From: CAIKMD01 sp963702925
Lineage (GTDB): Bacteria > Pseudomonadota > Alphaproteobacteria > ATCC43930 > CGMCC-115725
Assembly (NCBI GenBank): GCA_963702925.1
Contig: OY969771.1
Span: forward strand, 4,278,001 to 4,342,000
Reading direction: 5' to 3'
Length of the DNA stretch: 64,000 bases
Shown: positions 16,821 to 26,483 of the stretch, in pieces
Layout of the letters: every line of letters starts with the position of its first letter
How positions within the stretch are numbered: the stretch's first letter is position 1
Translations under genes and position numbers: made by a program
Notes under the pieces: model-generated
What the model saw: only the letters and a program-made list of their open reading frames with translations
Database searches by the model: none
Told to the model about the DNA's origin: nothing

Positions 16821-17649
16821 CTATCCCGTCAACAGTCGCCGATAGCCACCTTGGGCGAACGAGTCGCCGATACCGATCAATCGACGGACGCGCGCGCGGA
16901 GATAATCGGATCCTCCGCGCCAATCGCTGTTGACCGCCGTCTCACCCCACAGCGCGGTGGCGATTTCGCGATGGCTGGCGCCGGCGCGAGCACCGTCGAG
17001 AGCACAGAGCGCCATGGTCCAATGCTGGGCGCGACGATCGGCAGAATAGAGCGAGCGCGGAAAGCGCCCGAGCCGCTGCAAGGCAAGGAGCCGTTGAAGA
17101 ACGACGAGTTTCGGCTCGATGCCTGCGGCGCCGGCGAGATCGTAGCGGAGCCGGGCCGGACCCTCGAGCAAGCTGCCGCGTCTCACGTCAATCTGGATGC
17201 GGTGGCTTCCATCGCTCAGCAGGACATGTTCGACGCCGTCGCTTCCTCGTAGCACGTCGACTGAGAGCGGGAGGCGTCGGATATCGAGGGCTTCGGGGTC
17301 CTGCGCCGACGTGCCATGCGCGTCGACCGGCAGGACGAACGGGTTGACGTCCGCGCGCCAGAAGACGGCATCACTCGCCGCCGGGCGGCCGGAGGACGCG
17401 GCGAAAGTGCAACCCCCAAGGTCGCAATGCGTGGGCAGATACAGGCGCGGCGATGACGCAGAGCGTCGGGCTCTGCCGACGGATGCGGGACACGAAGCGG
17501 CGCAGCTCCATCACCAACGCGGCGTAGGTCGGGTTGCGGTCGAGGAACTCGACGGCCCAGGCCTCGCGCGTTAGGTCTCGCGTATAGGCATAGGTCGAGG
17601 GATCGCGCCAATTTGGTGATGAGGCGTTTCCGGATTTGTCGGTGTTCAT
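16821..17649 (-). pseudogene. DUF6499-DUF2285 protein, interrupted by a frameshift
   Basis: The N-terminal part starts at ATG 17649 (GGAGGA upstream) with the DUF6499 pattern WRDPSTYAYTRDLTREAWA and EFLDRNPTYAALV, and its frame stops at 17371. The DUF2285 half continues in another frame: read upstream it gives DAVFWRADVNPFVLPV joined to LRGSDGVEHVLLSDG and ends at 16821. The two parts are normally one protein of about 240 residues. GC at third codon positions drops in the first frame after the codons for TLCVIAA and rises in the second, placing the shift at about 17440-17455. It could also be a sequencing error or programmed shift. Confidence 0.6.
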
Positions 17650-17991
17650 GGCGGTATCCTCCAAACGACTGACGCCCAAGCACGGCGTCCGGCTCCGATC
17701 GAGAGAGCGTCGTCAGGGGATCGATCGTGGCGAAGCTTGTTCTATCGAGCGCTGTATACGCCGTGCCGGAGGACGATCACCCAGGAGTCCGGTCTCTGCG
17801 GCGCTTGCGCGCGCGCGTCGGAATTTGCCGTAGAGGTGGCCCCCAAGATGCCTCTCCGTCTGTCACCATCACCCGGTGTTTTTCAGAATCACCGGGAAAC
17901 GTAGAGGGCTCGCGCCAACCTCCGCGATCGGATCGTCCGCGGTCACAGATCAGACCAGCGATGGCACAGATTTGTCACGGCTTTCATCATT
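17650..17991. other. Non-coding gap between divergent genes
   Basis: About 340 bases between the DUF6499 start and the AraC-type gene. No gene is supported. It should hold the promoters of both divergent units; I see no convincing -35/-10 pair or operator. Confidence 0.4.
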
Positions 17992-19017
17992 GTGGTGCAA
18001 GGCAAAACCTATCGTATGGCGTGTATATTGCTGTGCGGTCACACCGTCGCCGATGAGTCGGAGCTGCAATTGAGAGTTGCCGCTTCTCGTCAGCCGGCGG
18101 GGAGGTTTGTCGTGGCACCAACTGGCGACAGGCAAGTCCGGAACCAACTGGTCGACTTCAGTGCGAGCGGTTCCTCTGAGAGATTCCGGATCGTCGAGAA
18201 GGTCACCTATGACGGCGTCGTGCTGGCCCGCTGCATCCTGCAGCCCAATATCGACGACCATATCGCGTTCTCCAAGATGACCGTGGCAATCCATGACGGC
18301 GCGCCACTGCCGATGGAGTGGCGCCTTCCGGGGAGCGACCGGGTGCGGTCGGACCTGGTCAGGCGCGGCAGCGCGATGCTGGTCGATGCCGACGTGCCGG
18401 TGTGGAAGCGCTGGGTCAAGCCGCGATCGATTTTCGCCATCGCGATGGACGATTCCTTTGTCGATCAGGTATGGCGGAGCGCCTTCGACGGAGTAGGGGA
18501 TCGCGCGGTCCAGACCGCGGTCGATGTCAATGATCCGATCATCAAGAATTTTTGCGAGATCGGGCAGCGCGAGCTGGGCATGGCGGGCGCCGGTGGCCGC
18601 CTGTACCTCGAAGGGCTGGCCACGGCGCTGACAGTCCATCTCCTGCGGACGCAAGGGACGACGAAGCGAGCGCCCACGCCGCACAAGGGCGGCCTTGCGC
18701 CGGTGCGGCTGCGGCGCGTGGTCGAATTCATCACCGCGCATCTCGAGGAGGACATCGCGCTGCCCGATCTGGCGGCGGTCGCGGAGCTCAGCACCCATCA
18801 TTTCGGCGAGGCGTTCAAGGCCTCGACCGGCCGACCGCCTTATGGTTATGTCATGGACCGGCGGGTCGAGCGGGCACGTGAACTGCTCCGCGACGGCGAG
18901 CGTCCGATTGCCGAGATCGCCTATGCTGCTGGGTTCTCCAGCCAGGCGCATCTCACGACGAATTTCCGCCGCGTGACCGGTGTCACGCCGGGCCGGTTCC
19001 GCCGATCGCTTGGCTGA
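17992..19017 (+). CDS. AraC-family transcriptional regulator
   Basis: 341 residues from GTG 17992; ATG at 18016 is an alternative. The C-terminal AraC double helix-turn-helix (about residues 235-340) is clear: VVEFITAHLEEDIALPDLAA, STHHFGEAFKASTGRPPYGY and IAEIAYAAGFSSQAHLTTNF. The N-terminal 200 residues are a presumed ligand or dimerisation domain without recognisable metal or sugar motifs. The neighbours (DUF2285 genes, a small XRE regulator) do not reveal its target. It stands alone on the plus strand with its own promoter region. Confidence 0.85.
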   Translation: MVQGKTYRMACILLCGHTVADESELQLRVAASRQPAGRFVVAPTGDRQVRNQLVDFSASGSSERFRIVEKVTYDGVVLARCILQPNIDDHIAFSKMTVAIHDGAPLPMEWRLPGSDRVRSDLVRRGSAMLVDADVPVWKRWVKPRSIFAIAMDDSFVDQVWRSAFDGVGDRAVQTAVDVNDPIIKNFCEIGQRELGMAGAGGRLYLEGLATALTVHLLRTQGTTKRAPTPHKGGLAPVRLRRVVEFITAHLEEDIALPDLAAVAELSTHHFGEAFKASTGRPPYGYVMDRRVERARELLRDGERPIAEIAYAAGFSSQAHLTTNFRRVTGVTPGRFRRSLG

Positions 19018-19038
19018 CGCCGGACGGCCTCGACCGCA

Positions 19039-19305
19039 TCAATGCCCGAGCAAGTGGCGATAGCCCTTCTCGCACATCCATTGCGCGCGGCGCAGATGGC
19101 TGGAGACGGCCTTCTCGGCGCGGTCGGGTTCGCGCGCGGGATCGATCCCGAGTACCACCTGGGCCATCTCGTTGACGCTGGCACCGTCGGTCCGGGCATC
19201 GAGTAGGCGCAGATACACGACGTAGTGGGATTCGTCGTAGTCGGTGATCGTCTCGGACCATGGAACTTCGTCGGCGATGTTCGGGTTCATGCCAGTTTGT
19301 GCCAT
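19039..19305 (-). CDS. Short DUF2285-domain protein
   Basis: 88 residues. ATG at 19305 follows AAGGGG. It contains only the C-terminal helical block of DUF2285: VYLRLLDARTDGASVNEMAQ, then HLRRAQWMCEKGYRHLLGH. The same pattern closes the frameshifted protein at 16821-17649 (REIATALWG, RRLIGIG). Such proteins are widespread on alphaproteobacterial ICEs and are thought to be DNA-binding regulators. The intact short copy may substitute for the broken long one. Confidence 0.8.
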   Translation of the reverse strand: MAQTGMNPNIADEVPWSETITDYDESHYVVYLRLLDARTDGASVNEMAQVVLGIDPAREPDRAEKAVSSHLRRAQWMCEKGYRHLLGH

Positions 19306-19566
19306 CACATCCCCTTCCTGCGTCTGGCGCGCGAGCTGAATTAAGATAATCGCTGCAGGCGCCGAAACGAAGTGCGTCTTTGCGAATCGCGGCGCCTCGC
19401 GCCAAGACTTTGATTTTCCTTCGGACTGCCGCCAAGCATTTGGCGAACCCTTGGAATTCGAAGCAAAGACCGGTAACCGATTACTGCGCCACCGAGTTCG
19501 ACTCGCAAGCGCATTAACATATTATAGTTGATAAACTTAAAGTGTGTAATCCGCTGACCTGGGCGC

Positions 19567-19785
19567 ATGGACATGCGCATATTGGTCGGGCGGAACGTCA
19601 AGCAATTCAGGCAGAGAAAGGGCCTGACCCAAGAGCAGTTCGCCGAGGTTTCGGGTTTCAGTCAACAGTACATCAGCAGCTTGGAGCGGGGCCGCCGCAA
19701 CCCGACCGTGGTCACGCTCTACGAGCTGGCCACAGCGCTCGGCGTCAGTCATATGGAGTTGGTGCGACCGCGGCGGGGCGGCTGA
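19567..19785 (+). CDS. XRE-family helix-turn-helix regulator
   Basis: 72 residues, almost entirely a Cro/C1-type helix-turn-helix (LVGRNVKQFRQRKGLTQEQF, SGFSQQYISSLERGRRNP, TLYELATALGV). ATG at 19567; the MDMR start is typical for these element-borne regulators. An AT-rich stretch at 19515-19550 is the probable promoter. The gene is followed after 11 bases by an exported HNH protein. In ICEs, such small XRE proteins often control transfer or excision genes; the target here is unknown. Confidence 0.88.
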   Translation: MDMRILVGRNVKQFRQRKGLTQEQFAEVSGFSQQYISSLERGRRNPTVVTLYELATALGVSHMELVRPRRGG

Positions 19786-19796
19786 GGCAGACTTTC

Positions 19797-20264
19797 ATGC
19801 GCGCGTTTTCGGTATCGTTCTCGGCCGCCGTGGCGGCGGCGCTCTTTATCTCAACCGCCGCTTTGGCAGCGGACCCAATTCGGCCCGACCCGGCGCTGAC
19901 GCCGGGCGCGGTATTCCCGGTCACGGCCGCAGAGATTTGCCGGCCTGGCTACGCAAAATCGGTTCGTCATGTCGACGGAAAGACGAAGGCGCAGGTCTAT
20001 CGGGCCTACGGCATTCGGCACCACCAGTCCGGCGCCTACGAAATTGATCACCTGATCAGCCTCGAGCTCGGCGGCTCCAATGACATCCGGAATCTGTGGC
20101 CGGAGAGCTTCGACACACAGCCCTGGAACGCCCACGCCAAGGACAAGCTCGAGAATCGTCTGCATGCGCTGGTTTGCGATGGGACAGTGAGCCTCGGCGA
20201 GGCGCAAGCCGCGATCGCCAGCGATTGGATCGCCGCCTACCAGAAGTACGTCGAGGACCGATAG
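19797..20264 (+). CDS. Exported HNH-nuclease-like protein
   Basis: 155 residues with a signal peptide (about 1-24, ending AALAADP). The HNH-type core is YEIDHLISLELGGSNDIRNL (about residues 81-100) followed by WPE and WNAHAKDKLENRLH, fitting HNH nucleases with a periplasmic location. Proteins of this type recur on proteobacterial plasmids and islands. The role may be degradation of incoming DNA in the periplasm or a transfer-related function. Start ATG 19797 is chosen because it gives the signal peptide; it lies 11 bases after the XRE gene. Confidence 0.8.
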   Translation: MRAFSVSFSAAVAAALFISTAALAADPIRPDPALTPGAVFPVTAAEICRPGYAKSVRHVDGKTKAQVYRAYGIRHHQSGAYEIDHLISLELGGSNDIRNLWPESFDTQPWNAHAKDKLENRLHALVCDGTVSLGEAQAAIASDWIAAYQKYVEDR

Positions 20265-20327
20265 AGCCTTGGCGGGAGCGCGTGCCGATGCGGCACCCCG
20301 AGTTTGGCGGCGGGGACGCTCGCTCTT

Positions 20328-23300
20328 CTACGCGTCCGCATACGCTTTGACGAAGCAGAGCGTGTTGACCAACCGCAACTGTTCGATCCTGTTGCACGGC
20401 GCTTCGAGCAGGCGGGGGCTCGCGACGACGACCGCCAGCGAGCGCGCCCGTGAGATCGCAACGTTCAAGCGATTGCGGCTGTACAGGAACTCCATGTTGC
20501 GTGGCATGTCGTCCGCCGACGAGGTGGTCATCGATATGAGGACGACTGCCGCCTCCTGTCCCTGGAATTTGTCGACGGTGCCGACGCGGGCGCCGGCCGG
20601 CAAAATCGTTTTCAGGTGATTGACCTGAACGTTGTAGGGGCTGACGACGAGGATGTCGGCGACACCGATGGGAAGTTGTGCGCCGTCGCGGTCGATCCAG
20701 CTCTGTTGAAGGAGGCTTCGATAGATCTCGCCGATCCGAAGCCCTTCTTCGTCGCTCTTTTGACTGCAATCTTCATGCAGAACCGGGACGAAGCGGACGC
20801 CTGATGCGCGCAGGACGGGGTCGGCGCCGGCACCCAGCACGAGCCTTTGGGTCGCATTGCTGGCTTCGGGATGCAGGCGCCCTTCATAAACGGCCTCGGA
20901 GATGAAGCGGCAAACATCTGGATGCATGCGGCGCGTTTCGGCCAAAAAGACGCCGCGATCCGGTGGCACGGTCGCCCGGTCGCCGAGCACATATTCCAGC
21001 ACGGAAAGCCCGGACTCGCCGGGATGGTCACCTTGAATGGGCTGCGCCAACTGCATCTGATCGCCGACCAGGACCAGGTTTCGCGCGCTGACACCCATGG
21101 CTACGACGTTCGCAAGCGAGACCTGACCGGCTTCGTCGATGAAGAGATAGTCGAAGGCCTGATCGAACTCAGGCCGGGCGAACAACCAGGCGGTACCGGC
21201 AACCAAATCGTAGCGGGCGGCGCTGACCTCCTCATTCTTGTACACGTCGGCGATCATCGCGGCGTTGCACTGATGCTCTTCATCGGAGCATTTTTTCACG
21301 CCACGGAAGGAGACACCGCGCTCAAGCGCCTGACGCACGATTTCCGTCAGCAGATTGTTGATGGCCTTATGCGAATTCGAAGCGACGCCGACGCGCCGGC
21401 CCTGCGTCATCAGTTCGACGATCGCATAGGCCGAGAGGAAGGTCTTGCCGGCGCCCGGGGGGCCTTGCACGAGCATGTGGCTGCGATCGAGCTGCGAGAT
21501 CGCCGTGGTGGCCGGCAGAACCAAATCGCCCGTGGCTGGGACGATCGGGTTGCCGCTGCGGCGTCCTTGGACGCGCGGCGGCTCGCGCATCAAGACTGAG
21601 GTTATGGCGTCGTAGCGCCCATCGCCAGCGATGACGGAGTCCGCATAGCGATAGACCGCATCGCGCAGCGTCGCGCTGTCGATCGGCCCGCTCGGAATGA
21701 TCGAGAATGTTTCTTCAAAAGGGGTGGCTTTCGCGCCGATCTTCAACGCGACCCGACATTGATCCTCGTCGAGCGTCATGATCTCGCCGGCCGCTTCGAG
21801 TGTCGCCGCGCGCCGCGGTTTGTCGCCGACCCGCAATTTGAAATCCTGGATCGGGAAGGTGAAGCTATGGATTAATGATCGGGCGATTTTTTGCGGGGCG
21901 GTCGTGGAGTCATGGCGCAGCCCGCCGATGCATTCGGCATCGTCGATAAGTTCTTCTTCCGACAGTTCCTGCCGGTTGAACATCGCCCACCATTCGGGTT
22001 TGGCTTCTCGGCGATGGAATTCGAGGAGCTGGCCCACCAATTCCCGAAACGGCAGCTCGTCGGTGGGAGCCGCGAGCAATCGCGCGACCGTGTCGATGGC
22101 CCGTTGTTCGGCCTCCAAACGACGCGCTTCGCGTTCCGGGTCTGGTTGCTCGATGGCGGCGCCGTCATGCCAGGCAATCCCGGCCGGGCGCAGCGCGAGA
22201 AGCCAACGCCGCAGCAGCAGCGTCGAGCGGCAATCGACCTCGTTATAGTCCGCGATCTCCTGGAGCAGGTGCGCCTCGCCCAAGCGCCGCCACTGCTCGT
22301 ACACGACGATACTGGCGGCGGCGGTTTTCACCTCACCCTCACGGCGGGGCATGTAGAACGCCTCGAGATTCTTGATCGAGTAGCTCGGTTCGGAGACCCG
22401 CACTGCCTCGCGCACGACGCGATAGAGATCGATCAGCTTTCCCTGCCGGAGCAAATTGTCGATCTCATTTTCCCGGGTGCCATGGAGCATGGCGAGACGT
22501 TTGAGGGCACTCTCTTCGTATCGGGCGTAGTGATAGATGTGTGCGTCGGGCGCCGCCACGAGCCGCGCAGTGACAAAATCGACGGCTTGCTCGAAGGCCT
22601 GCTTCTCGCCGGCACGGTCATGGCCCCAAAACGGTGTAAATCTTGGCCCCTCAGCCTCTTCGGTGACGAAGCCGAAGAGATATTCCAGCCCCCCTTCAAT
22701 GAGAGGATCGCCCTCCATATCGAAGAACAGATCGCCCGCGCTCGGCCGAGGCAGGCGGGCGAAACCCTTGCCGGGCGCGGCGCCCAGCAGCTCGTGGCGA
22801 TTCTCGCCGTTTGCCCGCTTCACAACTTGAAGGCGGGCTTGGCCACGAAGGCGACCAAGGGTGTCGGGCTGCATATCCGCAATCCGCGTGCCGGGCGCGA
22901 GGGCGCCGAGAGCCGTCATCGTCGTCACCCCGGCGGCTTCCAGCTTCGCCATTTGGCCGCGGGTGATGTTGGCGACGAGGCTGAGATGGTCCGACGCCTC
23001 CCAATCGGCATCACAGCGGTCGCGCCAGCGGCACACACTGCAATGGTTACACGGCTGGCCGAGGGACATGTCGGGGAGATGCTCAGCGAAATCCTCAAGG
23101 CGCTCGCGCGCAATGTCGAAATAATAGTGAAAATCCGCCAGCGGGAGCGCGACGGCGCTCCCATCGCCGAGGACGATATGGATGCGTGGCGGCATGAGTC
23201 CCTGCTCGGCGGCGAGCAGGAGTGCATAGACGCAAAGCTGGAGGACGTGCTTCGGTTTCGCCGATCGGGTCAGCTTGGTGTCGATCGGCTCATAGCTGTA

Positions 23301-23675
23301 CGGCCCGAGCCGTGACGCGATCGGCACGCGGATGAGGAAATCGGCATATCCGTGCCATTTGCCGGACAGCAGCGCGCCCTGATAGATGATCTCGGCACCC
23401 GCTGCCATCGCCTCGCGCGTTCGCGCGACGCGGTCTTCGAGCGAGCCTTCTCCGGCGATCTCGACGACCTGGCGACCGTCGCGCCGGAGGGTCTCGAGAT
23501 AGCGTCGCTCGTGCTCGACTCCCTTCTCCTGCAAGAGGACCAGATACGGGTCATCTTCCGCGACCGGCCCCGGGTTATCGATATTCCGGCGGTCGAGAAA
23601 GCTTGCGTGCCGGCATCCCAGGAAATTGACGATATCGGTCGCCGAGAAGATGAGTGCTCCGCTATGGATGCGCAT
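20328..23675 (-). CDS. RecB-like nuclease fused to SF1 (Dna2/Upf1-like) helicase
   Basis: 1115 residues. The N-terminal half resembles the TM0106-type RecB-like nuclease family: GALLSGKWHGYADFLIR and YEPIDTKLTRSAKPKHVLQL, then a cysteine cluster CNHCSVCRWRDRC that could hold an iron-sulfur centre as in Dna2. An RNase H/exonuclease-like part follows (FFDMEGDPLIEGGLEYLFGF). The C-terminal helicase has Walker A (VQGPPGAGKT), Walker B (FIDEAGQ) and motif V-like GTVDKFQGQEAAVVLIS. It likely cuts and unwinds structured or foreign DNA. It lies 9 bases after rmuC in one operon. It may be a repair or defence enzyme. Confidence 0.85.
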   Translation of the reverse strand: MRIHSGALIFSATDIVNFLGCRHASFLDRRNIDNPGPVAEDDPYLVLLQEKGVEHERRYLETLRRDGRQVVEIAGEGSLEDRVARTREAMAAGAEIIYQGALLSGKWHGYADFLIRVPIASRLGPYSYEPIDTKLTRSAKPKHVLQLCVYALLLAAEQGLMPPRIHIVLGDGSAVALPLADFHYYFDIARERLEDFAEHLPDMSLGQPCNHCSVCRWRDRCDADWEASDHLSLVANITRGQMAKLEAAGVTTMTALGALAPGTRIADMQPDTLGRLRGQARLQVVKRANGENRHELLGAAPGKGFARLPRPSAGDLFFDMEGDPLIEGGLEYLFGFVTEEAEGPRFTPFWGHDRAGEKQAFEQAVDFVTARLVAAPDAHIYHYARYEESALKRLAMLHGTRENEIDNLLRQGKLIDLYRVVREAVRVSEPSYSIKNLEAFYMPRREGEVKTAAASIVVYEQWRRLGEAHLLQEIADYNEVDCRSTLLLRRWLLALRPAGIAWHDGAAIEQPDPEREARRLEAEQRAIDTVARLLAAPTDELPFRELVGQLLEFHRREAKPEWWAMFNRQELSEEELIDDAECIGGLRHDSTTAPQKIARSLIHSFTFPIQDFKLRVGDKPRRAATLEAAGEIMTLDEDQCRVALKIGAKATPFEETFSIIPSGPIDSATLRDAVYRYADSVIAGDGRYDAITSVLMREPPRVQGRRSGNPIVPATGDLVLPATTAISQLDRSHMLVQGPPGAGKTFLSAYAIVELMTQGRRVGVASNSHKAINNLLTEIVRQALERGVSFRGVKKCSDEEHQCNAAMIADVYKNEEVSAARYDLVAGTAWLFARPEFDQAFDYLFIDEAGQVSLANVVAMGVSARNLVLVGDQMQLAQPIQGDHPGESGLSVLEYVLGDRATVPPDRGVFLAETRRMHPDVCRFISEAVYEGRLHPEASNATQRLVLGAGADPVLRASGVRFVPVLHEDCSQKSDEEGLRIGEIYRSLLQQSWIDRDGAQLPIGVADILVVSPYNVQVNHLKTILPAGARVGTVDKFQGQEAAVVLISMTTSSADDMPRNMEFLYSRNRLNVAISRARSLAVVVASPRLLEAPCNRIEQLRLVNTLCFVKAYADA

Positions 23676-23684
23676 GGCTGTCGC

Positions 23685-25289
23685 CTAGGCCGAGGCGGCA
23701 AGGCTGGGTGCCGCCGACGCCGGTACCACCTCGGCGAAGTCGCGGTCGGACCGGAGTAGTCGCGGCTCCACGTCGATATGCTCCAGCATCGGCACCTCGG
23801 TGGCGGTGCCCTCGACCTCCAGTTCGTTGAACCGGCGGGCCTGCGGCATGACCGAATGCTCGAGGCTGCCGATGAATTGATTGAAGTGCTTGACCGACTT
23901 GCCCAACGCATCGCCGCAGCGGTCGATATGGGCCGTCATGGTGAGCATGCGCCGATACAACTCGCGGCCCAGCGCGTGGACACGCTGCGCGTTCTCCGCC
24001 ACCTTTTCCTGGCGCCAACCGAACGCCACGGCCTTGGCGAGCGCAATCAGCGTCGCCGGCGTCACGATGATCACACGTTGCGCCGCTGCATCTTCAAATA
24101 GCGCCGGATCTCGCTCGACGGCCGCCGCGTAGAAATTGTCGCCCGGCACAAACATGACGACGAAATCGGGTGTGACGGTGAGGCCGTCCCAATAAGTCTT
24201 GGCCGCGAGCTGCTTGACGTGCGCGCGGATCTGCGCCGCGTGAAGGGCAAGGTGGCGATCGCGTTCGACATCGTCGATCGCGTCGACGGCGTCGAGATAG
24301 GCCGAGAGGGAAGTCTTCGCATCGACGACGATGCTGCGCGCACCCGGGAGCCGGATCACCACGTCCGGACGCGAAATGCTGCCATCCCGTGCGAAACTCT
24401 CTTCGGTCGAGTAGTCGCAATAGGCGCTGAGGCCGGAGAGTTCGAGGACGTTGCGCAGCGTGTGCTCGCCCCAGCGACCGCGGGTCTTCGGCGCCGCGCG
24501 CAGAGCGTTGACGAGCTTCGAGGTCTCGGTGCGGACGGCGTTCTGCGCCTCGACGACGCCTTTGAGCTCTGCCGAGAGCGCGCCGTAGGACTGGGAGCGC
24601 GCCTTCTCCAGCTCGTCGACTTGCAGCTTGTAGGTCTGGAGGGTTTCACGGAGCGGGTTGACGAGGGCGGCGACCGCCTTCTCACGCGCCTCCAATTCCG
24701 CGTCGGCGCCGGTCTTATGCTTCTCGAACACCTCGTTCGCAAGCTGGAGGAACGTGCCCTGATTGGCGCGCAGCGCGTCGGCGGTGATGTTCTTGAGATC
24801 CTTCTCGATCTCGCCGCGGACTTCGGTGAGCACGGCAACTTTCTCGGCATGTGCCAGCGCTTGCTCCTGGAGTTGCGTTTGGAGCTGCGCATTGGCGGCT
24901 CGTAGGTTCGACGCTTCCTCGGCGAGTCCGGCCACATTGGCTTCGAGACCTGGAATGCGGCTGGCCGCGGTTTGCAGCGCCGACTTCTCGGCTCCGAGGG
25001 TCTCGGCGCGAGCACGGGCTTGCTGCAAATCGGTGTCGAGCCCAGGCACACGTCGGGCTTCGGTCTCGAATCTGGCCCGTTCTAATTGCTCGGCCTGATG
25101 CTTGCTGCGCCAGGACTCGGCCGCGTGACGGGCCTCTTCGAGCTCTTCGGACCGTGCCTTGTCGGCGTCATACGCTGCTTTAAGATCGGCGCGGAGGCGC
25201 ACCACGGCGTTCCGGAGGAGGGCCCAGCAGATCGCGGCGCCAAGGCCGATTCCGCCCAGGAAGATAATGAAAGACGGCCACGCCTCCAT
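23685..25289 (-). CDS. rmuC: RmuC-family DNA recombination protein
   Basis: 534 residues; ATG 25289 has AGGAGG upstream. One N-terminal membrane anchor (FIIFLGGIGLGAAICWALL), a long coiled coil rich in Glu/Ala/Arg (about 30-200), then the RmuC nuclease-like domain with GRWGEHTLRNVLELSGL, RPDVVIRLPGARSIVVDAKT and FVPGDNFYAAA. RmuC limits recombination at inverted repeats and is thought to cleave DNA structures. This copy is on a mobile element, paired with the nuclease-helicase gene, and divergent from the CapW-like regulator, so a defence role is plausible. Confidence 0.9.
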   Translation of the reverse strand: MEAWPSFIIFLGGIGLGAAICWALLRNAVVRLRADLKAAYDADKARSEELEEARHAAESWRSKHQAEQLERARFETEARRVPGLDTDLQQARARAETLGAEKSALQTAASRIPGLEANVAGLAEEASNLRAANAQLQTQLQEQALAHAEKVAVLTEVRGEIEKDLKNITADALRANQGTFLQLANEVFEKHKTGADAELEAREKAVAALVNPLRETLQTYKLQVDELEKARSQSYGALSAELKGVVEAQNAVRTETSKLVNALRAAPKTRGRWGEHTLRNVLELSGLSAYCDYSTEESFARDGSISRPDVVIRLPGARSIVVDAKTSLSAYLDAVDAIDDVERDRHLALHAAQIRAHVKQLAAKTYWDGLTVTPDFVVMFVPGDNFYAAAVERDPALFEDAAAQRVIIVTPATLIALAKAVAFGWRQEKVAENAQRVHALGRELYRRMLTMTAHIDRCGDALGKSVKHFNQFIGSLEHSVMPQARRFNELEVEGTATEVPMLEHIDVEPRLLRSDRDFAEVVPASAAPSLAASA

Positions 25290-25349
25290 GTTGAGCCTCC
25301 TGAACGTGTTGGCGCCCCAAAAATCAGATTGACGAGCGCGCTCGATAAG

Positions 25350-25359
25350 AATAATTATT
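25350..25359. promoter_or_regulatory. AT-rich palindrome between rmuC and the WYL regulator
   Basis: AATAATTATT is a perfect palindrome in the 129-base divergent gap, which is clearly AT-rich against a GC-rich background (25335-25400). CapW/BrxR regulators bind palindromes near their own promoters, so this is a candidate operator; the match to a defined consensus is not tested. Confidence 0.3.
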
Positions 25360-25418
25360 ATACGGGTCACGTTTTAAGGTCAATATAGTTTTTAGACTCA
25401 TCTACGAACGGGCGGTCA

Positions 25419-26327
25419 ATGGGAAAATCAGGGGCGACTGTGGCGGCAGAACCGCTTCGGTGGGGAACCGAACGGCGCTTGGAGTTCATCGAATTCCGCC
25501 TCTATTGGGATGGTCGCGTGAACCGCGCCGACCTCACGCGTGAATTCGGCATCTCGGTACCGCAAGCCTCGCTGGATCTGACGCGGTATCAGCAACTCGC
25601 CCCAACCAATATGACTTATGACAAAAGCGCGAAGACCTACCTGGCGTCGCCGGATTTTCGCCCCCTGTTTCTTGCCCCCGACGCGGACGCCTATCTGAAC
25701 TCGCTCCGTTCAATCTCCGATGAGATCGTATTGCCGGAACAGACCTGGCTCAGTCGGATTCCCGACTTTGCGGCGTTGCCGGTGCCGCGGCGTAGTACGA
25801 ACGTGGATCACCTACGAGCGATTCTCGCCGCGATCCAAAATAAGACCGCCCTCCATATTCGGTACCAGTCCATGTCGCGGCCCAATCCGACCTGGCGGTG
25901 GATCTCACCGCACGCGCTCGGCTTCGATGGCTTCCGCTGGCACGCGCGCGCGCTCTGTCACATCGACCGCACGTATAAGGACTTCCTGCTGCCGCGCGTG
26001 CTGGGTGTTGGTGAAGCCGGGCCAAGCGAGGGAACCGCAGTAGCCGATCGGCTCTGGAATGAGATCGTTACGCTGCGGATCGGACCGCACCCAGCGCTCA
26101 CGCCAGCGCAGCGGCGCGCGGTCGAACTCGACTATGGAATGAAGAAAGGAAGCCTCGAACTGACGGTCAGGGCGGCCCTGACTTACTATGCGCGTAAACG
26201 CTTGGGACTGGATCGAGCGCCCAACTCCGTGAGGCCACAGGACCAGCAGATCGTCCTCGAAAATTCCGACGAGGTGGATGCAATATTGCTTCAATTCGGA
26301 GAAGCCGCCCGATGGCGGGCGCGGTGA
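25419..26327 (+). CDS. CapW/BrxR-like WYL transcriptional regulator
   Basis: 302 residues. N-terminal winged helix (about 15-75): RRLEFIEFRLYWDGRVNRAD, FGISVPQASLDLTRYQQLAP and a YDKSAKTYLAS element. The WYL domain follows (about 125-200: ALHIRYQSMSRPNPTWRWIS, PHALGFDGFRWHARALCH) and a C-terminal WCX-like domain. This is the layout of CapW and BrxR, repressors that hold CBASS and BREX defence genes in check and may respond to nucleic-acid ligands. Here it lies between rmuC (divergent) and the ssp phosphorothioation genes, so it could control either or both. Confidence 0.8.
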   Translation: MGKSGATVAAEPLRWGTERRLEFIEFRLYWDGRVNRADLTREFGISVPQASLDLTRYQQLAPTNMTYDKSAKTYLASPDFRPLFLAPDADAYLNSLRSISDEIVLPEQTWLSRIPDFAALPVPRRSTNVDHLRAILAAIQNKTALHIRYQSMSRPNPTWRWISPHALGFDGFRWHARALCHIDRTYKDFLLPRVLGVGEAGPSEGTAVADRLWNEIVTLRIGPHPALTPAQRRAVELDYGMKKGSLELTVRAALTYYARKRLGLDRAPNSVRPQDQQIVLENSDEVDAILLQFGEAARWRAR

Positions 26328-26483
26328 TGCGTAATGGGCCAATATGCCCAGCGGCTACCGATCCTGATCGGAAAGAAAGTCGCGGGCATTGCTACGTTGG
26401 GGCCCGTAGCAGGCCGGATGGCGGTGTTCATGGGCAATACGAACCAGCGATCCTAACGGGAATAGGGAGGTGTGCCGCCAACT

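Noticed and set aside
21891..23315. 474-codon plus-strand frame
   Set aside because: Antisense to the RecB-like nuclease/helicase, which has a full set of motifs.
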